A DNA stretch of 37,046 bases from an uncultured Pseudomonadota bacterium (GCA_946479515.1 CAMLGF010000038.1:1-37046); one strand, 5' to 3'; positions 8,470 to 19,835 are shown, counted from the first letter of the stretch. The notes: a model not told the origin generated them from the sequence alone. Numbers and translations: made by a program.

Positions 8470-10262
8470 CAGAAGACTCCGGAGTAGCTGAACACCTGGA
8501 CATCGGTCGCGAGCTCGACGAGGTCGCTGCCGTCACTGTTGACGCTGTAGACGGTGGAACCAGACCCGGATCCCGGGTCGCGCAAGAAGATCACGCGGAC
8601 ACCCCCGGATGGCGGCATCGCAAGACCCAGGAACTGCTCGTCTTCGGCCGTGGCCGAGAGCGCGATCAGGTCGGTGCCGTCCGCGGCGATCGAATACAGA
8701 TCCTGCGAGCCGCCGCTGAGAGGCACTTCGCGGCTGAAGATGACCCGGCCGTCCGGCGTCACGGCCGCGAAGTCCTCGTCTTCCGGCGCCTCCGACAACA
8801 CCCGCGGATCGCTGCCGTCGGGCAGCACGCTGTACAGGTCGATCTGCGCGTCCGCGCCGCTGACCATCGAGGTATAGATCACGCGTTCGCCGGCGAAGCC
8901 GGCGTATCGCTCCAGCCGATCGGGCGTGTCCGTGAGCTGCACCAGTGACGAGCCGTCCGCCGCGGCCACGTGCAGGTCGCGCACCAGCACGGGCGCCACC
9001 AGCGGCCCCCGGCCGAACACCACCCGCCCGTCCGGGAGTAGATGGAAGCCCTCGTCGATCCAGCCGGAGGGCGGCGCGCCGGCCAGCGTGAGCCGGTCCG
9101 TGCCGTCGCCGGCCGAGCTGATGAGCGTTCCCGACTCCCGGAACAGCACGCGCGACGCGGCGCCCGCGCCGATCAAGCCGCCGAAGACGGCTTGCGGCGA
9201 GATCACCACTTCCGCGCCGCCCGCGATGTCGATGCTCACCAGCGCATTGCCGCCCGCTCCCTGACGGCGGAAATACACGCGGCCGGAGTCGTCGATGCCG
9301 AGCAGGTTCTCGAAGTCGGGCGTATCGGCCAGGGCGACGTCGCCATCGCCATCGAACTCGACGCTGCGCAGGTCCATGCCGCCGCCCGTGGGTGGATAGC
9401 GGCGATACACCACGCGGCCCGTGTCGCCGGTCGCATGCGCGCCCTGATATTCGTCGCGCTCGGCCGAGGCCGCCAGCGTGAGCCGGCCGGTGCCGTCGGC
9501 ATTCACGATGGCCAGGTCGGTGGTGAGGGCAGTGCCCGCGCCGCTGTACTCGTGAAAGGCCACGCGATTGCCCGGCAGCAGAGCCGCGAACACCAGCGTG
9601 CCCGATGCCAGCAAGGTGTCGTGCGTGCCATCCAGCCATACGCTGCGCAGCTCGATCGGATTCCCCGTGCCGGTGCTGTACGTGTAGATGAGATGGCCGT
9701 CGGGCGTGACCGCGGCAAAGCGCTCGTCGCCCGCGCCGCTGGTCACGGCGCGCAGGTCGCTGCCATCGATCTTCGCCAGATAGATGTCGCCCTGGCGATG
9801 CAATGCGATGCTGTCGCCGCCGGGTGCGGGCGGCCCGGCGGGAGTGCTTGGCGTGACGGCAAGATGCGCCGTGGCGCTGGTGACGGCACCGGTCGGGTTG
9901 CTGACCCGCACGTCGAAACCGGCGCCATCGTCGGCCGACGTCGCCGCCAGGGAATAGCTGGCCGCGGTCGCCCCGGCGATGTCGACGCCATCTCGCCGCC
10001 ACTGATAGCTCAGCGGCGCGCTGCCATCGGCCACCACGGTGAAGGTCGCCGTGTCGCCTTCTGCCACGGCGAGGTCTGCAGGCTGGGTCGCGATCGCGGG
10101 CGCGGCGGCGGTCGATCCTGGCGGCGGCGAGGACGACGGCGGCGGAGAACCACCCGGCGGCGACTCTGCGTCCGCGCCGCCACCGCAGGCCGCGAGCATC
10201 AGCAGTGTCGCGATGCAGGCGGCGGCGCCGAGCGGGGATGCTCTATCTACACGGGATTTCAT
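8469..10262 (-). CDS. Lipoprotein with Ig-like domain and WD40/TolB-like propeller
   Basis: The product has 597 aa. Lipobox LAAC (Cys26) is followed by three Gly, then a Ser/Pro/Gly linker to about residue 60. An Ig-like domain (about 62-145) shows the usual P-I...P.......G....F.V...G..PL.YQW.R.G..I.GAT...Y.L motif. The remainder is a series of 35-50-residue blade repeats of the DIY..-.DGSDL..-T....ED..AAVTPDGR-IF type, as in TolB/PD40 propellers. No catalytic residues are recognisable, so a binding or adhesive role outside the cytoplasmic membrane is likely. Upstream in-frame codons extend far past the start, but the ATG at 10262 has AGGAG ten bases before it and begins a clean signal peptide. 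Only 28 bases separate it from the preceding gene. Confidence 0.84.
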   Translation of the reverse strand: MKSRVDRASPLGAAACIATLLMLAACGGGADAESPPGGSPPPSSSPPPGSTAAAPAIATQPADLAVAEGDTATFTVVADGSAPLSYQWRRDGVDIAGATAASYSLAATSADDGAGFDVRVSNPTGAVTSATAHLAVTPSTPAGPPAPGGDSIALHRQGDIYLAKIDGSDLRAVTSGAGDERFAAVTPDGHLIYTYSTGTGNPIELRSVWLDGTHDTLLASGTLVFAALLPGNRVAFHEYSGAGTALTTDLAIVNADGTGRLTLAASAERDEYQGAHATGDTGRVVYRRYPPTGGGMDLRSVEFDGDGDVALADTPDFENLLGIDDSGRVYFRRQGAGGNALVSIDIAGGAEVVISPQAVFGGLIGAGAASRVLFRESGTLISSAGDGTDRLTLAGAPPSGWIDEGFHLLPDGRVVFGRGPLVAPVLVRDLHVAAADGSSLVQLTDTPDRLERYAGFAGERVIYTSMVSGADAQIDLYSVLPDGSDPRVLSEAPEDEDFAAVTPDGRVIFSREVPLSGGSQDLYSIAADGTDLIALSATAEDEQFLGLAMPPSGGVRVIFLRDPGSGSGSTVYSVNSDGSDLVELATDVQVFSYSGVF

Positions 10263-10290
10263 GATCTGGTGCTCCTGACGATCTGTGAGT

Positions 10291-12309
10291 TCAGGGAATG
10301 GGGGCGCCCGTACCGTCGGGCGCCAGGATCGCGAGCCCGGAATGGGACGCGAGCCCGATGTTCGAAAACTCGCCGCCTGCGTAGACCCGGCCATTGCCGA
10401 TGGCGAGCGCGTACACGAAAGCGTCCGCGGCGGGATTCCAGGTGGAATCGACGGCACCGAATCCTTCCAGCTCGAAGGCGGCGAGCCGCGGGCGATCGAG
10501 TCCACCGGCAGTCGTGAACCAGCCGCCGGCGTACAGCCGGTCCGCGGAGACCGCGAGCGCTTCAACTTTGAAGCTCGCGCTCGCATTCCAGGGCAGCAAA
10601 CTACCGGTGGTGCTGATCGCCGCCAGGCGGCTGCGGTCGGTGCCGCCGATCTGCAGGAAGTCGCCGCCCGCGTAGATGTACGCACCGCTCGCGGCGAGCG
10701 CGTTCACGCTGTGGCTGGCATCGGGATTCCAGGGAAGCACGGTGGCGGTGGCATCGAGATCGATTGCCGCCAGGTAGTTGCGGGCAACTCCGCCGACCTC
10801 GGTGAATCTTCCGCCGATGTAGAGCTCGTCGTCGCGGATGAGCATCGTGCTCACGATGTTGTTGGCGCCGGGATTCCACGGCCGCAGCGCGGCGGCCCCG
10901 TGGGCGCCGAGGGCCGCGAGCCGCAGTCGTTCCTCGCCGTCCATGCGCGTGAACCCGCCACCGGCGATGATCGTGTCCTGGTGGAGTGCGAGCGCGTTCA
11001 CGCTGCCGGTTGCGTCAGGGTTCCACGAGGAATCGACGCCACCGAACTCATTGAGCTTGGCGAGCCGGTTGTGGGCGGCGCCGCCGATGACCGTGAATGC
11101 ACCGCCGGCATAGAGCGCATCCGGAGTGGCAAGCAAGGCGTAGACGGTGCCATTCGCACCGGGATTCCAGCGGGTCAGCTCGCCCTCGCCGTCGATCGCC
11201 GCGAGATGCTCGCGCACCACGGCGCCAATGCTGGAGATCCGGCCACCGGCGTAGAGGGCGCCGGCGGAGACGGCGAGCGCATACACCTCACCGCCCGCGT
11301 CCGGCTGCCATTCCGTCGGCTGTCCCGCGGCATCGATCGCGGCGAGCGCCAGCCGCGGCGTGCCGCCCACGCTGTTGAAATCGCCGCCCGCGTAGACGAT
11401 GCCGGCGTCGACCGCGACGGCGTTGACGATGCTGCCCTGCACGTCCGGGTTCCACGGCAGGAGCGCGCCTGCCACGTCGATCGCCGCGAGGTGATGGCGT
11501 TCTTCGCCGGCCATCTGCGTGAAATCCCCGCCGGCATAAATGACGCCGTCGCCCACCGCGAGCGTGCGGACCGCGTCATCGGCTCCAGGGTCCCAGGGCA
11601 ACACCGCGCCGGTGGCGTTGATCGCCGCCAGCTTGCCGCGCGGCGTCGCGCCCATCCGATCGAAAACGCCCGCGGCGAAAATCACATGGTCGGCAACGGC
11701 CAGCGCGTAGACAGTGGCTTCGGCATCCGGATTCCAGGGCGTGACGAAGCCGTCGGCACCCACCGCGGCCAGCCGATTACGCGCGGCGCCCGACACTTCC
11801 GAGAAGTCACCGCCCACGAACACGGTATCGCCATCGGCTGCCAGCGCGTACACGTCGCCGTCCACCACCGGACTCCACGACGTGAGCATCCCATCCGCGT
11901 CGAACGCCGCCAGCGCGCGACGCGCGGCACCGTCCACTTCGTCGAACGAGCCGCCGACGTACAGCGTGCCCTCGTTCAGCAGCAGCGCCGCAACGGACCC
12001 ATCCAGCTGCGGATGCCACGACTCGTCCACGCGAGCATCCGCCAGCAGATGCGCGAGATTGTCGCGCGGCAGCCCACCCACGTGCTTGAAAGAACCGCCG
12101 ATGTACCAGCCGCCCGCGCCGTCGGCGATCGCCACGCTCACCACGCCGTTGACGAGCGGATAGTCGCCCGGCGAGATGCGACCGCTCGCCAGATCGAGTG
12201 GCACGCCGGCGCCCGTCGCCAGCCCCACATGCCGGAAATTGCCGCCGAGGTACACAATGCCGTTGGCCGCAGGCGCGATCGCGTTGACCGAGCCGTCGAA
12301 CGCCAGATC
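10291..12309 (-). repeat. Coding repeat array, about 14 x 45 codons
   Basis: Successive YAGG.F-type blades in the 894-aa lipoprotein are encoded by similar but diverged DNA units. The motif count is 14, from the first (YLGGNF) to the last (YAGGEF). Divergence between units suggests old duplication rather than recent slippage. Confidence 0.7.
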
Positions 12310-12975
12310 GGCCGGCCGCGCCGCGACCCTCGCCGACAGCCCGCGGCTGCCATTCGCATACACCGCCTCGACCTGGAAGTAGTAAGCCTGGCCGTTACGC
12401 AACCCGGGAATCGCGAGCGGCGAGGAAGCGCCGATGAGCGCCGTGCCCTCCGGGCAGCTCGCCCAGCTGCGGGCATCGCAATCAGGCGCGGTCGAGGTGA
12501 TGACGTTGTAGCTCGCGGCGCCGACGTCGTCCCAGCTCAGCGCCGCCGTGCGCAGGCGCGCATCGGCGCGCAGCGCTGGCGCGGGCAGCGTGACGCAGGA
12601 CACCTCGACTGTGGTCACGTTCGCGGCGGCCACGGTACCGGCGCCGCCCGAGACGCTGCAGTCCTGCGCCGGATAACTGGGCGGCGACCCGACCGTGACC
12701 TCGTAGGCCGCGCCGGTCTTCAGGGCCGCGGCGAACGCGAACGTGCCGTCGGCGGATACCGTGAGCGCATCGGCGCCGTTGTTGTGCAGCGTGAGCGGAG
12801 CCGCGAGTCCCGTGACCGTGCCGCCGACCGTGAATGTGGTGGCGGCAGGCGGTGGCGCGGCGGATGGGGGCGGCGATGCCGATTCCCCGCCGCCACCGCC
12901 ACAGCCGGCGAGCCAGGCGACCAGCGATGCTGCGATCGCAGCACGCCCCTGCCCGATCCGAGACTTATGATCCAT
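10291..12975 (-). CDS. Large lipoprotein with 14-repeat beta-propeller array
   Basis: The product has 894 aa and is the first gene of the lipoprotein operon. Lipobox LAGC (Cys25) is followed by five Gly and a Ser/Pro/Ala linker. Residues 48-127 are one copy of the CX20C module seen three times in the 6361-8469 protein (Cys106/Cys127). Residues 130-220 look like a fibronectin type III domain. From about 223 to the end come 14 repeats of roughly 45 residues with the pattern WNP.....V.ALA-....-YAGG.F...GG..R..LAA-D..G. This is a DUF5122-type propeller or solenoid. AGGAG lies about nine bases before the ATG at 12975. It is divergent from the ECF sigma gene, 114 bases away, so shared control is plausible. 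The opposite strand carries a 927-codon open frame that is only a shadow. Confidence 0.87.
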   Translation of the reverse strand: MDHKSRIGQGRAAIAASLVAWLAGCGGGGGESASPPPSAAPPPAATTFTVGGTVTGLAAPLTLHNNGADALTVSADGTFAFAAALKTGAAYEVTVGSPPSYPAQDCSVSGGAGTVAAANVTTVEVSCVTLPAPALRADARLRTAALSWDDVGAASYNVITSTAPDCDARSWASCPEGTALIGASSPLAIPGLRNGQAYYFQVEAVYANGSRGLSARVAARPADLAFDGSVNAIAPAANGIVYLGGNFRHVGLATGAGVPLDLASGRISPGDYPLVNGVVSVAIADGAGGWYIGGSFKHVGGLPRDNLAHLLADARVDESWHPQLDGSVAALLLNEGTLYVGGSFDEVDGAARRALAAFDADGMLTSWSPVVDGDVYALAADGDTVFVGGDFSEVSGAARNRLAAVGADGFVTPWNPDAEATVYALAVADHVIFAAGVFDRMGATPRGKLAAINATGAVLPWDPGADDAVRTLAVGDGVIYAGGDFTQMAGEERHHLAAIDVAGALLPWNPDVQGSIVNAVAVDAGIVYAGGDFNSVGGTPRLALAAIDAAGQPTEWQPDAGGEVYALAVSAGALYAGGRISSIGAVVREHLAAIDGEGELTRWNPGANGTVYALLATPDALYAGGAFTVIGGAAHNRLAKLNEFGGVDSSWNPDATGSVNALALHQDTIIAGGGFTRMDGEERLRLAALGAHGAAALRPWNPGANNIVSTMLIRDDELYIGGRFTEVGGVARNYLAAIDLDATATVLPWNPDASHSVNALAASGAYIYAGGDFLQIGGTDRSRLAAISTTGSLLPWNASASFKVEALAVSADRLYAGGWFTTAGGLDRPRLAAFELEGFGAVDSTWNPAADAFVYALAIGNGRVYAGGEFSNIGLASHSGLAILAPDGTGAPIP

Positions 12976-12990
12976 GCACCCGCTCCTGTT

Positions 12991-13020
12991 GCGATTCTTG
13001 ATCGGGCATACAGGAATCGC
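12991..13020. promoter_or_regulatory. Inverted repeat in the sigma/lipoprotein divergent promoter region
   Basis: GCGATTC (12991-12997) and GAATCGC (13014-13020) are perfect complements separated by 16 bases, giving 23-bp centre spacing. They lie between the divergent lipoprotein operon (start 12975) and the sigma gene (start 13090). The site could be an operator for both, or a hairpin in the lipoprotein leader. A TTACACT at 13057-13063 is a possible -10 for the sigma gene; its -35 is not clear. Confidence 0.4.
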
Positions 13021-13089
13021 GCCGAACCCGGCTCACGGATCGTGCGCGGCGTGCCTTACACTAACTAGCAATCCGGATAGAACCCGAAC

Positions 13090-13656
13090 ATGGAATCGAT
13101 CACCGCGCTGCTCGACGCCACCCGCCGCGGCGAAGCCCAGGCCACGGAGAAGCTGTTCAACGCCGTCTATGCGGAGCTCAAGGCCATCGCACGGTCACAG
13201 CGACGCCGTTGGGTGGGCAATCACACGCTCAACACCACGGCGCTCATCCACGAGGCATTCATCAAGCTCGCCGCCGGCGAACCGGCCAACTTCGCCAATC
13301 GCACTCACTTCTATGCAACGGCCTCCCGGGCGATGCGGCAGATCCTGGTGAACTACGCCGAGCAGCAACGCGCGGCCAAGCGCGGCGGCGATGCGGTGCA
13401 GATTCCGCTCGAGGACATCGAGTTCGTCTCCACGGCCTCGGCCGATGAGCTGCTGAACATCGAGCAACTGCTGCGGCGGCTCGAGCAGGACGATCCGCGT
13501 CGCTGCCAGATCGTGGAATGCCGGGTGTTCGGCGGCATGACGGTGGAGGAGACGGCCGAGGCTCTCGGGATCTCCGCGGCCACCGTCAAGCGGGAATGGC
13601 AGGTGGCGAGTGCCTCGCTGTATCGCGACCTGCGGGCGGGCGGCGACGGCGCGTGA
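13090..13656 (+). CDS. ECF sigma factor, TIGR02999/ECF43-like
   Basis: The protein has 188 aa. Sigma region 2 spans about residues 5-85 and region 4 about 125-180, with the helix-turn-helix in GMTVEETAEALGISAATVKREW. The region-2 segment HTLNTTALIHEAFIKL (45-60) takes the place of the usual acidic DAEDL.QE.F. Loss of those acids with Thr at 46, 49 and 50 is the pattern described for ECF factors activated by a partner Ser/Thr kinase (Xanthomonas EcfK/PknS, Vibrio EcfP/PknT). No anti-sigma gene is adjacent; instead a kinase gene begins 61 bases downstream. The ribosome site is weak (GGATAG, 11 bases off). Likely targets, by position, include its own operon and the divergent lipoproteins; that is inference. 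Confidence 0.9.
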   Translation: MESITALLDATRRGEAQATEKLFNAVYAELKAIARSQRRRWVGNHTLNTTALIHEAFIKLAAGEPANFANRTHFYATASRAMRQILVNYAEQQRAAKRGGDAVQIPLEDIEFVSTASADELLNIEQLLRRLEQDDPRRCQIVECRVFGGMTVEETAEALGISAATVKREWQVASASLYRDLRAGGDGA

Positions 13657-13717
13657 TGCAGCCCGGCATGCGCCGTTTCGCGCGCGAATCCTGTATGTGG
13701 CTCCGGGAGCATTGCAC

Positions 13718-16474
<2,757 letters not shown>

Positions 16475-16494
16475 GGCGGACGCGGCCCGCGTGC

Positions 16495-17037
16495 TCACAC
16501 GGTCGCCGCGCAGGTGCGCGCTGCCGACGCCCGCAGCGGCCGCATCATCCAGCGATCGTTGTGCTCGTGGCTCGTGCGTCCCAGAGGCGCCTTCAGGTTG
16601 CGGAAGCCATGCCGGCCGTAGAACTCGATCGCCGCCTGCATCTGCGCGACGGTTTCGAGGTAGCAGCGCACGTACAGGAACTGCTTGGCCGCGGCCATGC
16701 AGCGTTCGAGCAGCGCGTCGCCGATGCCGCGTCCGCGGGCATCCGCGCGCAGGTACATGCGCTGCAGCTCGCAAGTGAGCGGATCGGGGCCGGGCAGCGG
16801 CGCCACACCTGCACCGCCGACGACCTCGCCATCGATCAGCGCGACGAAGTACAGCGTGCGCTGGCGCTGGTAAGTGGCGTAGATCTCGCGATCCGACGGC
16901 TCGAGCAGCTCGACGCCGCGTTCGGCGATGCCATGTTCGCGGCGCGCCGCGGCGATGATGTCGAGCAGGGCCGGCACGTCGGCCGGCTCCAGGGGCCGGA
17001 TTGTCAGTCCTTGGGTCAGTCTGTCGGGTGTGGGCAT
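16495..17037 (-). CDS. GNAT-family N-acetyltransferase
   Basis: The protein has 180 aa with the GNAT fold: an opening TIRPLEPADVPALLDII, central strands around VALIDGEVVGGAGVAPL, and the acetyl-CoA loop RGRGIGDALL (101-110), which fits the R/Q-x-x-G-x-G/A rule. The following helix and FYGRHGFR complete motif B. The acceptor substrate cannot be told; small-molecule acetylation is typical for this size. AGGA about eight bases before the ATG at 17037 supports the start. It converges with the kinase gene, with 20 bases between stops, and lies just downstream of the putative sRNA terminator, so it probably has its own promoter. Confidence 0.88.
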   Translation of the reverse strand: MPTPDRLTQGLTIRPLEPADVPALLDIIAAARREHGIAERGVELLEPSDREIYATYQRQRTLYFVALIDGEVVGGAGVAPLPGPDPLTCELQRMYLRADARGRGIGDALLERCMAAAKQFLYVRCYLETVAQMQAAIEFYGRHGFRNLKAPLGRTSHEHNDRWMMRPLRASAARTCAATV

Positions 17038-17100
17038 GTTCGCGTCCTGTGGTTGTCCGGGTGGTCGGGATTCCTGGAGCCTCCCCGGCGGACGCGAGAT

Positions 17101-17125
17101 AAAAAAACGCCTCCGCTAGGGAGGC
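17101..17125 (-). terminator. Rho-independent terminator
   Basis: On the minus strand GCCTCC and GGAGGC form a six-pair stem around a five-base loop, followed by one G and seven Ts. The plus strand has a weaker T-run (TTTTCTT), so it may also act in the other direction. It is the only classical T-tract terminator I find in the window. Confidence 0.85.
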
Positions 17126-17234
17126 TGGTTTTCTTCGAGTCGTCTGTTCAGTTCGTCAATCTGCTGCGCTCGAGCTCCGGCCTCCACGTTGAGTGGCTTG
17201 CCACGAGTAATACATGGAGGTGAGTTTGCGCACG
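17101..17234 (-). ncRNA. Putative small RNA, about 134 nt
   Basis: A free-standing transcription unit is visible between the PQQ dehydrogenase stop and the GNAT gene. A TTGACA/17-bp/TAGTTT promoter predicts a start near 17234, and a hairpin plus seven Ts ends it at about 17101. The predicted RNA has a 5' hairpin of eight pairs with one G-U (17213-17220 with 17181-17188), topped by an inner GTGGC/GCCAC helix, then a roughly 50-nt mostly open linker, then the terminator hairpin. The 5' arm begins with ACCUCC, an anti-Shine-Dalgarno-like sequence. No ribosome site is seen. A 19-codon ATG frame and a 23-codon GTG frame exist but lack support. An attenuated leader is the alternative, but the next gene is closed off by the terminator. 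Confidence 0.55.
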
Positions 17235-17240
17235 TCGGAG

Positions 17241-17269
17241 AAACTACGTGCCTGCGCGACGGCTGTCAA
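17241..17269 (-). promoter_or_regulatory. Sigma-70 promoter for the putative sRNA, with flanking dyad
   Basis: Minus-strand -35 TTGACA (17264-17269, full consensus) and -10 TAGTTT (17241-17246) are 17 bases apart. An inverted repeat of nine pairs with one G-U (17248-17256 with 17270-17278) brackets the -35, as an operator would. Confidence 0.6.
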
Positions 17270-17327
17270 CGCGGGCACGAAAACTTCTGGTTATGTCGGC
17301 ATGCACGCCGCGTGGCCGGCCGTGCTC

Positions 17328-19835
17328 TCAGCCCGCCGAGCCGCGCAACTTGTAGGCGATGACATAGTCGCCGGCCGGCGTCTCCATGAAATGATGGCCG
17401 CCGGCCATGATGAGCACGTACTGCTCGCCGTTCACCTCGTACGTCATGGGCGTGGACTGACCGCCCGCGGGCAACTCGTCGCTCCACAGCGTCTCGCCGG
17501 TGTCGATGTCGATGGCGCGAAACAGGTCGTCGGTGGCGGCGCCGATGAAAACCAGCCCGCCGGCCGTGACCACCGGCCCGCCATTGTTGGGAGTGCCCAG
17601 CGGAATCGGCAGCATCGTCGGTATGCCCCAGGGGCCGTTGCGCCGCCCGGTGCCGATCGGCATGTCCCAGATCACCTGGCGCGTGGCGAGATCGATGGCC
17701 GTGATGCTGCCGTAAGGTGGTTCATTGCACAGCAGTCCGGTCCACGCCAGCCGCCACGGCGACACGTCGGCGGCATAGGGCGTGCCGATCATGGGCGCCG
17801 GACCTTCGGAATCGCTGCTGCCGCCCGGCATGCCCAGCGCCGCGAGTCCGTGCCGGTCGGCTTCCGCGCGCGTCATCAGGTGATCGTACATGGGCGTGTT
17901 GTTGTAGTTGGCCACCAGGATGCCGCGGTCCGTGTCCACGCTCACGCTGCCCCAGTCATTGCCGCCGTTGTAACCCGGCCACTGGATGTACGGCCGGCCG
18001 AGCGTGGGCGCGGTGTACAGGCCCGTGTAGCTGGCCTGGCGGAACTGGATGCGGCAATGGAGCTGGTCGAGCGGCGTGAGCCCCCACATGTCGCGCTCGG
18101 TGAGCGGTGGCTTGCGCAGCACCGGCATGTCGACCGAATGCGGTTGCGTCGGCGACAGCCGGTTGCCGGGCACCTTGCCCGCAGGCGCCGGCTTCTCCAC
18201 CACGCGGGTCAGCGGCTCTCCGGTCGCACGGTTCAGTAGATAGATATCGCCCTGCTTGGTGGGCACGACCATCGCCGGCGTGCGGCCGTTGCCCGACGGC
18301 AGGTCCACCAGCGTGGGCTGCGAGCCCATGTCGTAGTCCCAGACGTCGGCGTGCACGGTCTGGAACGACCAGCGCACCCGGCCCGTGGTGGCATCCAGCG
18401 CCACGATGGAGGTGGAATAGCGGTTCTCCTCGGGCGAGCGCGAACCATTGTAGTAGTCGCCGGCCGAGTTTCCGGTGGGTAGATAGACCAAGCCGAGCGC
18501 CTCGTCGCCCGCCGCGGCGGACCAGGAATTCGGCGTGCCGCGCGAATACTCCCCGCCTTCCGGCGGCAGTCCGTCGAGTTCCGGGCGCTTCATGTCCCAG
18601 GCCCAGCGCAATTCGCCGGTGAGCGCGTCGAAGCCGCGGATCACGCCGGAGGGCGCATCGCGCCGCTGGCCGTCGAGCACCTGGTGACCCACCACGGCCA
18701 CGCCACGGACGATGGTGGGCGGCGAAGTCACGGCCAGCATGCCGGGATGCACCGGCCCCATGCCCGCGAGCAGGCTCACCACGCCACCGTCGCCGAAGCC
18801 CGCGCAGGGCACACCGTCCCGCGCGTCGAGGGCGATCAAGCGCGCATCCAGCGTGCCTTCGAGGACGCGTTGCTTGCACGGCGCATCCGCCGGCAGATCG
18901 GGCGCTTCGAAATACGCCACGCCGCGACAGCTGGCCGAGTAGGGAATCCAGTCGGTGCCGACGCCCGCGTTGTACTTCCAGCGCACGGCGCCCGTGGCCG
19001 CGTCCAGCGCCAGCACGTTGTTCATCGCGGTACAGAGATAGAGCGTGTCCGCCACTTTCAGCGGCGTGGTCTCCGCGGCCCATTTCTTGAGACCCCGCAG
19101 CGGCATGTCGCCGGTGCGCGTGACCCAGGCGCGTTTCAGCTGGCGCACATTCTCGGCGGTGATCTGGCGCAGCGGCGAATAGCGCGTGGCCGCGTTGCTG
19201 CCGCCGTAGGCGGGCCAGTCGCCCGGCGCCGGGGCACTGGCCGGTTGTATGAACGCGCCCGAGCCGGCCGAGTTCGCCGCCAGTGAGCCACGGCCCGCGG
19301 GCGCGGGAGTCTTCGACCGATAAGTGTCGTGCGGCACGAATGCCAGCAGGAACGCCAGGATGAAGGCACTCAGGAGCCCCAGCGAGACGATGTACAACGC
19401 CCGCCTCGATCGCTCGCGCGGCATCGCGCCGGCGACCAGCGCGGCGAGAATGATGGCCAGCACCAGCAGCAACGCCAGGCGTGGCACATAGCCCCAGTAA
19501 TCGAAGCCGCGTTCCCAGAACGTCCAGGCCAGCGTCCCGACGAACACCGCCGCGAACCACCAGGCGCCGGAAAGCAATCCCAATGTGAGCAGCACGCCCG
19601 ACACGGCGAGCCCCGCCCCTGCGAGTGCGTAGTACCACGAGCCGCCGAGCGCCAGCAGCCACACGCCGCCACCCAGCATCAGCAGGCCGAGAGCCGCGGT
19701 GATCACGCCGAACACGGCGAGCCCGATACGGCGCGGCAGCGCATGCCGCCGCGGCTCGGCGGGTGCGACGGAAACGATCGGATACGGATCGATGGGACTC
19801 TGCTCGACGGGTACCGGGGCCAAGGACTTTCTCAT
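17328..19835 (-). CDS. gcd: Membrane-bound PQQ-dependent sugar (glucose/quinate-type) dehydrogenase
   Basis: The product has 835 aa. Five N-terminal transmembrane helices (roughly 37-60, 63-85, 88-106, 118-138, 147-167) anchor a periplasmic eight-bladed quinoprotein domain. Family marks include W-Y.G....TRYSPL..I (207-225), the CRGVAYFE strand (303-310), and VHADVWDYD (494-502), where Asp497 matches the catalytic Asp of E. coli Gcd. TKQGDIYLL follows (Lys527 contacts PQQ). The enzyme oxidises an aldose or related polyol in the periplasm and passes electrons to ubiquinone; the substrate could also be quinate/shikimate. No PQQ biosynthesis gene is in the window. The ATG at 19835 was chosen because it begins just before the first membrane helix region and has GGGTGGG upstream; longer starts give an implausible Arg-rich leader. 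Confidence 0.92.
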   Translation of the reverse strand: MRKSLAPVPVEQSPIDPYPIVSVAPAEPRRHALPRRIGLAVFGVITAALGLLMLGGGVWLLALGGSWYYALAGAGLAVSGVLLTLGLLSGAWWFAAVFVGTLAWTFWERGFDYWGYVPRLALLLVLAIILAALVAGAMPRERSRRALYIVSLGLLSAFILAFLLAFVPHDTYRSKTPAPAGRGSLAANSAGSGAFIQPASAPAPGDWPAYGGSNAATRYSPLRQITAENVRQLKRAWVTRTGDMPLRGLKKWAAETTPLKVADTLYLCTAMNNVLALDAATGAVRWKYNAGVGTDWIPYSASCRGVAYFEAPDLPADAPCKQRVLEGTLDARLIALDARDGVPCAGFGDGGVVSLLAGMGPVHPGMLAVTSPPTIVRGVAVVGHQVLDGQRRDAPSGVIRGFDALTGELRWAWDMKRPELDGLPPEGGEYSRGTPNSWSAAAGDEALGLVYLPTGNSAGDYYNGSRSPEENRYSTSIVALDATTGRVRWSFQTVHADVWDYDMGSQPTLVDLPSGNGRTPAMVVPTKQGDIYLLNRATGEPLTRVVEKPAPAGKVPGNRLSPTQPHSVDMPVLRKPPLTERDMWGLTPLDQLHCRIQFRQASYTGLYTAPTLGRPYIQWPGYNGGNDWGSVSVDTDRGILVANYNNTPMYDHLMTRAEADRHGLAALGMPGGSSDSEGPAPMIGTPYAADVSPWRLAWTGLLCNEPPYGSITAIDLATRQVIWDMPIGTGRRNGPWGIPTMLPIPLGTPNNGGPVVTAGGLVFIGAATDDLFRAIDIDTGETLWSDELPAGGQSTPMTYEVNGEQYVLIMAGGHHFMETPAGDYVIAYKLRGSAG

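Noticed and set aside
10285..13068. A 927-codon open frame on the plus strand opposite the lipoprotein operon
   Set aside because: Arg/Gly/His-rich shadow of the repeat-coding minus strand; no ribosome site, no domain, and the minus frame has a lipobox and repeats.
17116..17220. Short peptides within the sRNA interval (a 19-codon ATG frame and a 23-codon helical GTG frame)
   Set aside because: Neither has a ribosome-binding site and the GTG frame ends inside the terminator stem; an RNA gene explains the signals better, though a leader peptide is not excluded.
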